Assembly (NCBI GenBank): GCA_030679145.1
Contig: JAUXTU010000024.1
Span: 1-34,849, forward strand
Reading direction: 5' to 3'
DNA from: Bacteroidota bacterium
Lineage (GTDB): Bacteria > Bacteroidota > Ignavibacteria > UBA10030 > UBA8401
Length of the DNA: 34,849 bases
The stretch's first letter is position 1. The number at the start of each line of letters is the position of its first letter. Shown piece by piece: positions 8,678 to 16,810 of the stretch. The notes below the pieces were generated by a model that saw nothing but the letters and a program-made list of their open reading frames with translations, was not told where the DNA came from and did not search any database. A program made the position numbers and the translations under genes.

Positions 8678-10183
8678 TTAATCGATATCAGGTTTTACTA
8701 AAGGGAACAAAATAGTTTCTCTAATGCCTAATCCAGTTAGCGCCATGAGCAAACGATCAACACCCATTCCCATTCCACCAGTTGGCGGCATCGCAAACTC
8801 CATTGCACGCAAGAAATCCTCATCAACCTGCATTGCTTCAAAATCACCCTCATCGCCAAGTGTTGATTGCTCAACTAAGCGTTCACGTTGAATGACAGGG
8901 TCGATCAATTCAGAGTAACCGGTTGCTAATTCAAAACCATCAACATACAGATCCCATTTTTCGACAACACCAGGTATTTCACGGTGCTCACGAACAAGGG
9001 GGGAAGTATCGACTGGGAAACCCATAACAAAGGTTGGCGCAATCAATTGATCTTTTGCAATGTGCTCAAAGATCTCTTCTGCTAATTTGCCAGTAATCCA
9101 CTTAGGATCAATTTTTATTCCAAGTTTTGTTGCAATAACTTTTAAATCTGCAATTGATGTAAGCGCGGTGACACTTTGGCCAACCCCCTCTGAGATAGCG
9201 TTATATAGCGAGATTTCACGCCAATTACCACCCAGATCTGCTTGACGACCATCATGGTGTGTAACGACGTGCGACCCTGAAACTGCCATCGCAGCATTTT
9301 GAACGAGCGTGCGGGTTAAATCTGCAATTGATTTCCAATCACCATATGCCTGATAGCTCTCGATCATTGCGAACTCGGGTGAGTGCGATGAATCGGCACC
9401 TTCATTGCGAAAGTTACGGTTTATTTCAAAGACGCGCTCCATTCCACCAACAACACAACGCTTTAAAAAAAGTTCAGGTGCGATTCGAAGATAGAGATCC
9501 ATGTCGTAAGCATTTGAGAAAGATTTAAATGGACGAGCCGTTGCGCCACCATGCATCACCTGAAGCATCGGCGTCTCTACCTCTATGAAATCGGCCTTTG
9601 CAAAAGTGTCACGCAGTGAATTCATGACGGCTGGACGGAGCCGTGCATTGGCTCGGGCTTCCGGGCGAACGATTAGATCTACATAACGCATACGGACACG
9701 CGTTTCTTCAGACATCGGCTTGTAATCATTTGGCAAGGGACGCAGTGACTTTGAGGCAAGCTTCCATGTTGCTGCAAGAATAGAAAGTTCGCCGCGCTTC
9801 GATGTAATTATTTCACCAGTTACCGAAACAATGTCACCCAAATCTATATCGGATTTCCATGAATCTATCGACTCCTGACCGACCTTATCAAGTGAAAACA
9901 TTGCTTGAAGTTCGGTGCCATCACCCTCACGCAAAGTTGCAAAACATAATTTTCCAGTGTCGCGTTTAAAAATAATGCGTCCAGTTAGACTTTCTGTAAC
10001 TCCCGTTGCAACATCGATTTCGAGTCCGAGATACTGCTGACGGACCTCTTTAAGGGATTTAGTGCGCGGAACCGAAACTGGGTATGGCTCGATGCCGCTT
10101 TCGATCAGGGCTGCCCGTTTTTCTCGGCGAATCCGTAGCTGCTCAGGCAGGTCTTCCTCAATTGGTGTGTTCTTTGTGCTCAT
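8678..10183 (-). CDS. lysS: Lysyl-tRNA synthetase, class II
   Basis: Charges tRNA-Lys in the cytoplasm; 501 residues, normal for bacterial class II LysRS. The N-terminal OB-fold anticodon-binding domain (about 55-160) includes GRIIFKRDTGKLCFATLREGDG. The catalytic core shows class II motif 1 (near FIEVETPMLQ), the GGATARPF loop, motif 2 (FEINRNFRNEGADSSHSPEF) and motif 3 (GGMGMGVDRLLMALTG), and ends in the usual RETILFPLVKP. It sits between coaX (21-base gap) and the argA-like GNAT (2-base gap) in a dense same-strand cluster. No obvious ribosome-binding site precedes the ATG. Confidence 0.97.
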   Translation of the reverse strand: MSTKNTPIEEDLPEQLRIRREKRAALIESGIEPYPVSVPRTKSLKEVRQQYLGLEIDVATGVTESLTGRIIFKRDTGKLCFATLREGDGTELQAMFSLDKVGQESIDSWKSDIDLGDIVSVTGEIITSKRGELSILAATWKLASKSLRPLPNDYKPMSEETRVRMRYVDLIVRPEARANARLRPAVMNSLRDTFAKADFIEVETPMLQVMHGGATARPFKSFSNAYDMDLYLRIAPELFLKRCVVGGMERVFEINRNFRNEGADSSHSPEFAMIESYQAYGDWKSIADLTRTLVQNAAMAVSGSHVVTHHDGRQADLGGNWREISLYNAISEGVGQSVTALTSIADLKVIATKLGIKIDPKWITGKLAEEIFEHIAKDQLIAPTFVMGFPVDTSPLVREHREIPGVVEKWDLYVDGFELATGYSELIDPVIQRERLVEQSTLGDEGDFEAMQVDEDFLRAMEFAMPPTGGMGMGVDRLLMALTGLGIRETILFPLVKPDID

Positions 10184-10204
10184 AATGGAATGGAGTCTAG
10201 CGAC

Positions 10205-10969
10205 TCATGCATTTCGTTCGTGAATTAAGCGAAGGCCAATGAGCGTTAAATCTGGTTCATGTTCGGAAATAGTTTCAGAGACGCCAATAATCAATGGTGC
10301 TAATCCACCAGTGGCAATTACCGTTGGTCGCCCTGAATACGATTCGGCAAGTTCGGCAATAATGCGCTCGACCAAGCCATCGACTTGGCCAGCGAATCCA
10401 TAAATGGTCCCCGACTGAAGTGCTTCAACAGTATTTTTTCCAATTACACTTTTTGGCCTAACTAATTCGACTTTACGTAATTGAGCAGCACGGGCAGCTA
10501 AGGCATCGACGGAGATTTCAATTCCCGGGGCAAGCGCGCCACCTAAGAATTCACCCTTGGGAGATACAACATCAAAATTTGTAGAAGTTCCAAAATCGAC
10601 AACGATTGCGGGTCCACCAAAGAGTGTATGTGCAGCTAATGTGTTAACAATTCGATCTGCGCCTATTTCTTTTGGATTATCAACAAGTAAAGGAACGCCT
10701 GTTTTAATTCCGGGTTCAACGATTGTGACCCGGACATCAGCAAAATAATCACTAATCATGCTACGCAATTCGCGCAGAATTGCGGGTACTGTTGAGCAGA
10801 TCGACAGACCTGTAACAGTGTAATTTTCAACTAAAGAACGGTACTGCAGCCATAACTCATCGGCGGTACTTCGTGGATCAGTCTTTACTCGCCATGAACG
10901 GATTAAATCATCGCCATCAAAGATTCCTAAAACAGTGTTTGTATTACCTACATCGATTGTTAGCAGCAT
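10205..10969 (-). CDS. coaX: Type III pantothenate kinase
   Basis: Phosphorylates pantothenate, the first step from vitamin B5 to CoA; 254 residues, normal for CoaX. The ASKHA fold shows the phosphate-1 loop LTIDVGNTNTVLGIFD at the N-terminus, the family block NPKEIGADRIVNTLAA, the second catalytic loop IVVDFGTSTNFDVV, and GGALAPGIEISVDALAARAA. The adenosine motif near the C-terminus is VIATGGLAPLI. Its ATG shares one base with the panC stop (TAATG), so panC, which makes the substrate pantothenate, and coaX are translationally coupled. Confidence 0.96.
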   Translation of the reverse strand: MLLTIDVGNTNTVLGIFDGDDLIRSWRVKTDPRSTADELWLQYRSLVENYTVTGLSICSTVPAILRELRSMISDYFADVRVTIVEPGIKTGVPLLVDNPKEIGADRIVNTLAAHTLFGGPAIVVDFGTSTNFDVVSPKGEFLGGALAPGIEISVDALAARAAQLRKVELVRPKSVIGKNTVEALQSGTIYGFAGQVDGLVERIIAELAESYSGRPTVIATGGLAPLIIGVSETISEHEPDLTLIGLRLIHERNA

Positions 10970-11718
10970 TAGGCACCCATTCGCATGTTATCTATCAGAC
11001 GAACTCCATCAATCCAACCAGCAATAATCGCACGTTTATGCTTTGTTACATCGATTGCCAGTGAAAAATCACCTTCATCGATAATTACCGCATAGTCGCA
11101 CTTAAAGCCGGCATCGGTTGAAATTGTTGTATCGATAATTTTTTGCGCAATTGCGACAGTCGGCGCAAGTCGTGCCGCAGCCATGGCACGGTAAATTACG
11201 TTTGCACTCGCCCTGCCTTTATCGCTCAACTGAACATTGCGTGAGGATATTGCTAATCCATCATATTCCCGTACCGTGGGTACACCCACTATCTCGACCG
11301 AACTTTCCATTGCACGAATAATCTGTAACTGTTGAAAATCTTTCTCTCCAAATACTGCAGCCTCAGGTTTAACGATCTCAAATAATCGATTGACGACAGT
11401 AACCACGCCATCGAAATGCCCTGGCCGTGATGCACCTTCATAGAGATCACCGATCGAGGATGCGCGAATCTTTGTAATCTCTCCTGGGTAGATCTCTTCA
11501 TAGTCTGGCATCCAAATCTCGGTTGCTCCTGCCAGCGTCGCTAATTGGATATCGCGTTCAGGACTACGTGGATATTTCTCTATATCTTCTGCGTTCTCAA
11601 ACTGTAGGGGATTAATAAAGATGCTCACAACAACTTCTCTACTCATACTGCGCGCGCGTTTAATCAGAGCTTGGTGACCTTTATGCAAGGCGCCCATTGT
11701 TGGTACTAAAATACTCAT
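10969..11718 (-). CDS. panC: Pantothenate synthetase
   Basis: Joins pantoate and beta-alanine with ATP to make pantothenate. The HIGH-like nucleotide motif PTMGALHKGHQALI comes at residues 6-19, then FINPLQF, the family block GHFDGVVTVVNRLFEIVKPE, the GEKDFQQLQII loop and the KMSKS-like region SSRNVQLS. At 249 residues it is about 30 shorter than E. coli PanC, because it starts almost at the catalytic motif and has a compact C-terminal domain. No usable start lies upstream before an in-frame stop, and GGAG precedes the ATG. Many actinobacteria have panD next to panC; none is present between panC and coaX here. Confidence 0.94.
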   Translation of the reverse strand: MSILVPTMGALHKGHQALIKRARSMSREVVVSIFINPLQFENAEDIEKYPRSPERDIQLATLAGATEIWMPDYEEIYPGEITKIRASSIGDLYEGASRPGHFDGVVTVVNRLFEIVKPEAAVFGEKDFQQLQIIRAMESSVEIVGVPTVREYDGLAISSRNVQLSDKGRASANVIYRAMAAARLAPTVAIAQKIIDTTISTDAGFKCDYAVIIDEGDFSLAIDVTKHKRAIIAGWIDGVRLIDNMRMGA

Positions 11719-11766
11719 ATTGAGTAGCTCCAGTCCTTTCAGGTACCGGGCAAGATATAGATGAGT

Positions 11767-12222
11767 TTAAGGCCTAATGGGCAATTGCTCCAAAAGCTCA
11801 CTAACCCGGCCATGTGTAAGAAGTATTGCATCGGCATCTATTTCACACCATGGCTCTAAAACAAATCTCCGCTCATGGGCACGTGGATGCGGAAGCTCTA
11901 AGTCAGTACTTTGGCTCAGCAATGAGCCGTATTGAATGAGATCTAGATCAATACTGCGCGGACCCCAGCGTTCAATACGTTCACGGCCCAAGCTCTTTTC
12001 GATACCCTGCAAAAGTGAGAGCAAATCCATTGCAGGCAAATCGCTTTCAATAATGCAAACAGCATTTATAAAATCAGGTTGCTGTGGCCCTCCAACTGGC
12101 GCAGTTACATAATATGAAGAAACAGCAATAACATCTGTTGCTTCGCGTAATAGCGCAATAGCAAGATCTATATTCTCTTGTGGATTATCGATATTGGCAC
12201 CAAGTGCAATAACCGCCTTCAT
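11767..12222 (-). CDS. folK: 2-amino-4-hydroxy-6-hydroxymethyldihydropteridine pyrophosphokinase (HPPK)
   Basis: Transfers pyrophosphate from ATP to 6-hydroxymethyl-dihydropterin in folate synthesis; 151 residues, normal length. The start is IALGANIDNPQENIDLAI, followed by the active-site strands SSYYVTAPVGGPQQPDFINA, and the family signature RWGPRSIDLDLIQYG with its two metal-binding aspartates. LPHPRAHERRFVLEPW then closes the substrate pocket. The ATG overlaps the folB stop by four bases. Confidence 0.96.
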   Translation of the reverse strand: MKAVIALGANIDNPQENIDLAIALLREATDVIAVSSYYVTAPVGGPQQPDFINAVCIIESDLPAMDLLSLLQGIEKSLGRERIERWGPRSIDLDLIQYGSLLSQSTDLELPHPRAHERRFVLEPWCEIDADAILLTHGRVSELLEQLPIRP

Positions 12223-12581
12223 CGCGTGCGAGTAATCTGCACTGCAATATCTTTCAATGATACTGCAACTGGTGCCTGCGGTTTATGAATAGTCACGGTT
12301 ACTGTATTAACTTTCACATATGTATTTAGAATTCGCTCTGCGATTCGGCCTGCTAATTTTTCGATCAGCGAAACAGGGTCAGCTGTAATCTCCGTAACAA
12401 CTAAATCTGTAATGTCGGCATAGTTAACGGTATCTTCGATCGCATCACTCTTTGATGCAGTACTCAAATCAATGTTCAACTCTAAGTCAACGAAGAAATC
12501 CTGACCATTGGTGCGTTCATGTTCAAAGAGACCGTGATAACCAAAGCCGTGGATTCCGGTAAGGCGAATCAGATCGCTCAT
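12219..12581 (-). CDS. folB: Dihydroneopterin aldolase
   Basis: Converts dihydroneopterin to 6-hydroxymethyl-dihydropterin and glycolaldehyde; 120 residues, the usual length for this small octameric enzyme. Recognisable features are GFHG-like GIHGFGYHGLFEHER with the catalytic-region glutamate, DFFVDLELNID, the NYADI block (DTVNYADITDLV), and VSLIEKLAGRIAERIL with its catalytic lysine. It ends with KPQAPV. It overlaps both folP and folK by four bases, so the three are almost certainly translated from one message. Confidence 0.96.
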   Translation of the reverse strand: MSDLIRLTGIHGFGYHGLFEHERTNGQDFFVDLELNIDLSTASKSDAIEDTVNYADITDLVVTEITADPVSLIEKLAGRIAERILNTYVKVNTVTVTIHKPQAPVAVSLKDIAVQITRTR

Positions 12582-13333
12582 GCCGATAACACATCTTTAT
12601 GGGGTTTCACAGAGTGAACTCTAACTCCCCAAATACCCGTTGTGGAGAGCGTCTTTGTGAGTGCAATTGACGCAGTCTCACGCTCACCGGGTGTACCACC
12701 ACCAAGAAAACGCTTTCGTGATGCGCCAATTAATACAGGATAACCAAGAGAAACAAACTTATCGATGTTGTCAATAATCTTCCAGTTGTGGTCGGTATTT
12801 TTAGCAAATCCAATACCTGGATCGATTATTAAATTATCCCTAATGATTCCGGCATCCAGCGCTGCGATGATACGTTCTTGTAGTTCAGAAATAACATCAT
12901 GCACGACGTCGTTATAAACGGCCATTGAGTTCATATCTTTAGATTGTCCGCGCCAATGCATTGCGATGTATGGCACCTTGAGTTCGGCAGCGGTCATGAG
13001 CATCGCAGAATCGGCTAATCCTCCACTAACATCATTAATAATTTGGGCGCCTGCTTTTATTGCCGCCCTCGCTGTGCTCGCTCGCATCGTGTCGATACTC
13101 ATTCGTGCGCCATCTTTGGCGAGCTCGACAATCACTGGAATCACGCGTGCGAGCTCTTCATCCTCACTTACACGATTAGCACCAGGCCTTGTTGACTCGC
13201 CACCAATATCCACAATGTCTGCACCTTCGGCAATCATCTCCCGGCCGCGCTTAACGGCGGCATCAAATGAATTGTGTAGCCCGCCGTCGGCAAATGAATC
13301 TGGTGTGATGTTGAGAATACCCATGATTAACAT
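12578..13333 (-). CDS. folP: Dihydropteroate synthase
   Basis: Condenses hydroxymethyl-dihydropterin pyrophosphate with p-aminobenzoate; this is the sulfonamide target. The 251 residues form one TIM barrel. The two classical signatures are present: GILNITPDSFADGG at residues 5-18 and IVDIGGESTRPGA at about 40-52. INDVSGG, DPGIGFAKN and LIGASRKRFLG follow, and the C-terminus VRVHSVKPHKDVL is canonical. It starts five bases after the folE stop and overlaps folB by four bases. Confidence 0.97.
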   Translation of the reverse strand: MLIMGILNITPDSFADGGLHNSFDAAVKRGREMIAEGADIVDIGGESTRPGANRVSEDEELARVIPVIVELAKDGARMSIDTMRASTARAAIKAGAQIINDVSGGLADSAMLMTAAELKVPYIAMHWRGQSKDMNSMAVYNDVVHDVISELQERIIAALDAGIIRDNLIIDPGIGFAKNTDHNWKIIDNIDKFVSLGYPVLIGASRKRFLGGGTPGERETASIALTKTLSTTGIWGVRVHSVKPHKDVLSA

Positions 13334-13338
13334 GGTGC

Positions 13339-13941
13339 TTACCGATGTGTAATAAGACTGATTGCTTCAGCGCGAGTTGCGGCATTTTGCAGTACCCCGC
13401 GAACGACGCTGGTGGTTGTCCGCGCCTGCGATTTTTTAACACCACGCATTGACATACATAAGTGCTCGCAATCAATAATCACAATAACACCGAGTGGATC
13501 AAGGATTTCAACTAGGGCATCAGCAATCTGAGTTGTTAAACGCTCTTGAACTTGTGGGCGCTTAGCATATACATCAACTAATCGCGCCAACTTTGAAAGG
13601 CCGGTGATTTTTCCCTGTGGGATGTAGCCAATATGTGCAACCCCATGAAATGGCGTTAAGTGGTGCTCGCAATGTGAAAACACTTCAATATCTCGAACAA
13701 TCACGAGCTCTTCGTGACCGATATCAAATGTAGTTGTTAATACATCTTCGGGCGCCTGCCAAAGGCCACCAAAGTTTTCCTTCATTGCGCGCGCGACGCG
13801 CTCAGGAGTCTCCTTAAGGCCATCGCGATCTGGATCTTCACCAAGTGCCAATAAGAGTTCACGCACAGCACGTTCGGCGCGCGCTTGATCATATGGACCA
13901 GTTGCCCGGCCGTCGGTGACTGAAACTTTATTGATTGTCAC
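13339..13941 (-). CDS. folE: GTP cyclohydrolase I
   Basis: First enzyme of folate synthesis, GTP to dihydroneopterin triphosphate; 200 residues, normal size. The zinc site is intact ([13 protein letters not shown] and [13 protein letters not shown] supply Cys, His and Cys). Other family blocks are [38 protein letters not shown] and the C-terminal [12 protein letters not shown]. The first 18 residues are variable. Its start lies inside the last 14 bases of ftsH, so it is probably coupled to it. With folP, folB and folK downstream it completes a contiguous folate set. Confidence 0.97.
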   Translation of the reverse strand: MTINKVSVTDGRATGPYDQARAERAVRELLLALGEDPDRDGLKETPERVARAMKENFGGLWQAPEDVLTTTFDIGHEELVIVRDIEVFSHCEHHLTPFHGVAHIGYIPQGKITGLSKLARLVDVYAKRPQVQERLTTQIADALVEILDPLGVIVIIDCEHLCMSMRGVKKSQARTTTSVVRGVLQNAATRAEAISLITHR

Positions 13942-16036
13942 TTGGGGCCTTCTTGCGGCGCACTGGCTTCTTTACTTCAACGACAGCAACTCGCTCTGGA
14001 ACTTCAACTGGTGGTTGCTCAGATGGAATACGAGTAACTGATCCAGTCCAAGCTGGACGCGAAGTAACGGCCTTTACTTTCTTAAAGATCTTTGCGATTT
14101 CATCCTTATTGAGCGTCTCTTTATCGAGGAGCTCTAAAACCCTTTCATCTAAAATCTTACGGTTTGCTACCAAGATATCAAAGGCCTCTTGGTGGGCGTT
14201 TTCAATAAGTTTGCGGATTTCACGATCGACAACGCCTGCGATGCTTTCTGAATAATCACGTTGGTGACCAAAGTCGCGCCCCATAAATGGAGCATCGCTA
14301 CTAGCACCTAATTTAATGGCACCGATTGCTTCCGTCATTCCATACTGTGTAACCATTGCGCGGGCGAGTCCTGTTGCCTTTTCAATGTCATTTGATGCAC
14401 CTGTTGATGGATCGTGGAAAATTAACTCTTCTGCAGCGCGTCCACCAAGTGAGTACGCCAACTGATCAAGTAGTTGATTGCGCGTCGTTGAGTAACGATC
14501 TTCATCAGGAAGAATCATTGTGTACCCAAGAGCGCGACCACGCGGCATGATTGTAATCTTGTGAACTGGATCGGTATGCGGAAGTGCGTGTGCGACAAGT
14601 GCGTGACCGGCTTCGTGATAAGCCGTTACACGGCGCTCATCATCGCTCATAATCCGTGATTTTCGTTGTGGGCCGGCCATAACGCGATCAATGGCTTCGT
14701 CTAGTTCAGAATTTGAAATTACTTTCTTCCTTTCGCGCGCAGTTAAAAGTGCGGCCTCATTAAGAACATTGGCAAGATCAGCACCTGTAAAACCTGGAGT
14801 GCGGCGTGCATAGTCAATAAGTTTTACATCATCCCCAAGTGGTTTGTTCTTGGCATGTACTGCCAAGATTGCTTCGCGTCCCTTTAGATCAGGGCGGTCA
14901 ACTGCAATCTGTCGATCAAAACGTCCTGGGCGCAACAATGCCGGATCTAAAATATCGGGACGGTTAGTCGCAGCGATAAGAATTACCTTTGTGTTTTCCT
15001 CAAAGCCATCCATCTCAACTAATAACTGATTGAGTGTTTGTTCGCGCTCATCATGACCGCCACCCATTCCTGTACCACGTTGGCGACCGACGGCATCAAT
15101 CTCATCTACGAAAACAATTGCTGGGGCATTCTCTTTAGCTTGACTAAATAAATCGCGCACACGCGCTGCACCGACACCGACAAACATTTCAACAAAGTCC
15201 GCACCGCTGATAGAGAAGAAAGGAACAGCCGCTTCTCCCGCAACTGCGCGTGCAAGCAATGTTTTACCTGTACCCGGAGGACCAAGCAGCAAGACACCGC
15301 GAGGAATTTTTCCACCGAGCTTTTGGAACTTTGCCGGATCTCTCAAGAACTCAATTACTTCCTGCAACTCAACTTTTGCTTCGTCTGCACCGGCAACATC
15401 TGCAAAGGTGATTCGGATTTGTCCTTCAGTCAACATTTTTGCACGGCTCTTCCCAAAAGAGAAAATTCCTTTTGTGCCGCCTCCGCCCCCCTGCATTCTG
15501 CGGAAAATAAATATCCAGATGGCGAGGATAATGAGCCACGGCAATGCACTGATAAGCATATTCGTCCAAAGACCGTCATCTTTAGAAATGTTGAATGCAA
15601 CATTGTGTTCGGTCCATTGTGAGATGACTGCATCATTGATTTCGGTATAGGGAAGTGTGAGCGTGAATTTTTCTACTCGAACTCGTTTTCCGCCGGGTGT
15701 TGTAATTTCCTGCGCTTCGCGCATGATGCCGTGAAAATCGAAATCATTGAGGTTCGATTTTTTGATCGTTGCTTTTGCGATCTGATTATTTTTGAGGAAT
15801 TCCTGATACTGTGTAAATGAAACATCATATTCAGTCGCTTCAGCACTTTTGAAGATGGTCATTATAAGGAATACTGCCATAATAATTGCAGACCAGCTGA
15901 GTACAACACGGAAAACTTTCCCCCAATTGAACTCATCGTCATTCCGATTCGGCAGTTTTGTTTTTTTCATCTTCGGCAAGAACGGACGTTTTTCATTTTT
16001 TTTGCTGTTCTGCTCGTTTTTATTTTCTTCTGACAT
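13928..16036 (-). CDS. ftsH: ATP-dependent zinc metalloprotease FtsH (hybrid of two lineages)
   Basis: Membrane-anchored AAA+ protease, 702 residues from the chosen ATG (GGAGAGAAG upstream). A charged N-terminal tail of about 40 residues, rich in Lys, Asn and Glu, precedes TM1 at 43-62. The periplasmic domain spans 63-157 and TM2 160-178, with the GGGG linker at 183-187. Walker A GPPGTGKT is at 252-259, Walker B VFVDEID near 308-314 and the zinc motif HEAGH at 474-478. The N-terminal tail, the [20 protein letters not shown] linker and [19 protein letters not shown] look like Bacteroidota/Chlorobi FtsH. From about residue 298 on ([36 protein letters not shown] near the end) it looks actinobacterial. 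The frame is unbroken across the change. The gene may not exist as such in any cell. Confidence 0.93.
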   Translation of the reverse strand: MSEENKNEQNSKKNEKRPFLPKMKKTKLPNRNDDEFNWGKVFRVVLSWSAIIMAVFLIMTIFKSAEATEYDVSFTQYQEFLKNNQIAKATIKKSNLNDFDFHGIMREAQEITTPGGKRVRVEKFTLTLPYTEINDAVISQWTEHNVAFNISKDDGLWTNMLISALPWLIILAIWIFIFRRMQGGGGGTKGIFSFGKSRAKMLTEGQIRITFADVAGADEAKVELQEVIEFLRDPAKFQKLGGKIPRGVLLLGPPGTGKTLLARAVAGEAAVPFFSISGADFVEMFVGVGAARVRDLFSQAKENAPAIVFVDEIDAVGRQRGTGMGGGHDEREQTLNQLLVEMDGFEENTKVILIAATNRPDILDPALLRPGRFDRQIAVDRPDLKGREAILAVHAKNKPLGDDVKLIDYARRTPGFTGADLANVLNEAALLTARERKKVISNSELDEAIDRVMAGPQRKSRIMSDDERRVTAYHEAGHALVAHALPHTDPVHKITIMPRGRALGYTMILPDEDRYSTTRNQLLDQLAYSLGGRAAEELIFHDPSTGASNDIEKATGLARAMVTQYGMTEAIGAIKLGASSDAPFMGRDFGHQRDYSESIAGVVDREIRKLIENAHQEAFDILVANRKILDERVLELLDKETLNKDEIAKIFKKVKAVTSRPAWTGSVTRIPSEQPPVEVPERVAVVEVKKPVRRKKAPSDNQ

Positions 16037-16080
16037 ACTTCTTCTCTCCAAACTAATTATTTGAAACATTGTTGTCTCTC

Positions 16081-16213
16081 GTCATTCTGATCCCGATTTA
16101 TTGGGAGAAGAATCTTGTTCTTTCTTGAGTCAAAAAACGAGATTCTTCGTCGCTATGCCTGCCTTCGCCGAAACGAAGCATCAGCTTCGTGCAGGCAGGC
16201 TCCTCAGAATGAC
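16081..16213. repeat. Palindromic interspersed repeat between ftsH and hpt
   Basis: Ten-base terminal inverted repeats GTCATTCTGA (16081-16090) and TCAGAATGAC (16204-16213) bound a 133-base element. Inside are AAGAATCT/AGATTCTT arms and a GCCTGCC...GGCAGGC hairpin. There is no coding capacity, so it looks like a non-autonomous, MITE-like or REP-like unit. It occupies most of the gap upstream of ftsH. Confidence 0.7.
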
Positions 16214-16258
16214 ATCGAGGTTAGATTTTATGATGTTTCCATTTCTTAAAACGTATTT

Positions 16259-16810
16259 TTATTTTTTCTCTACGATCTTATAAATTGCAGGGATATTTCT
16301 ACCTTTTTGAGCGTAATCCAATCCATATCCAACCACAAAATCATTTGGTATCTTAAAACCGATATATTTTACAGGAAAGTTGATCTTCACTGCTTTTGTT
16401 TTATACAATAATGAAACAACAGAAAACGATTTTGGGTTCTGTGCTAAGAGCAACCGTTTGATAAAATCGATCGATAATCCGGAATCGATGATATCTTCAA
16501 CAATAATAATGTCGCGACCCATCACCTGACAATTCAAATCTTTTAACATGTGAACATTACCTGACGATACCTTCGCATCACCGTAACTGGAAAGTTTTAG
16601 AAAATCCACTTCACAATCGATACTTATTTGACGTATCAGGTCGGAAAAAAAGACGAACGAACCATTCAGCACTCCGATAAAGATTGGCGTACGCCCTTTA
16701 AAATCCTTGCTTAATTTCTTTCCAAGTGCTTTAATTCGCTGTTGGATCTTTTTCTCATCAATGTATGGTGCAAATTCTTCGTTGTTAACGGTTATCGTTT
16801 TTTTTGCCAT
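16259..16810 (-). CDS. hpt: Hypoxanthine phosphoribosyltransferase
   Basis: Purine salvage enzyme that makes IMP or GMP from hypoxanthine or guanine and PRPP in the cytoplasm; 183 residues, normal. The type I PRTase PRPP-binding loop is seen as DIIIVEDIIDSGLSI. FIGVLNGSFVFFSDLIRQI gives the early substrate loop, FLKLSSYGDAKVSSG the flexible catalytic loop, and DFVVGYGLDYAQKGRNIPAIY the conserved C-terminal block. Its start lies within the last 26 bases of tilS. The tilS-hpt-ftsH order is conserved in many phyla. Confidence 0.96.
   Translation of the reverse strand: MAKKTITVNNEEFAPYIDEKKIQQRIKALGKKLSKDFKGRTPIFIGVLNGSFVFFSDLIRQISIDCEVDFLKLSSYGDAKVSSGNVHMLKDLNCQVMGRDIIIVEDIIDSGLSIDFIKRLLLAQNPKSFSVVSLLYKTKAVKINFPVKYIGFKIPNDFVVGYGLDYAQKGRNIPAIYKIVEKK

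Noticed and set aside
13928-16036. FtsH as a genuinely novel natural fusion
   Set aside because: The domain order is normal for FtsH; only the lineage signal changes, which an assembly join explains better than biology.
16081-16213. Insertion sequence
   Set aside because: It has terminal inverted repeats but no transposase or remnant, and no target duplication could be identified; a non-autonomous repeat is the safer call.
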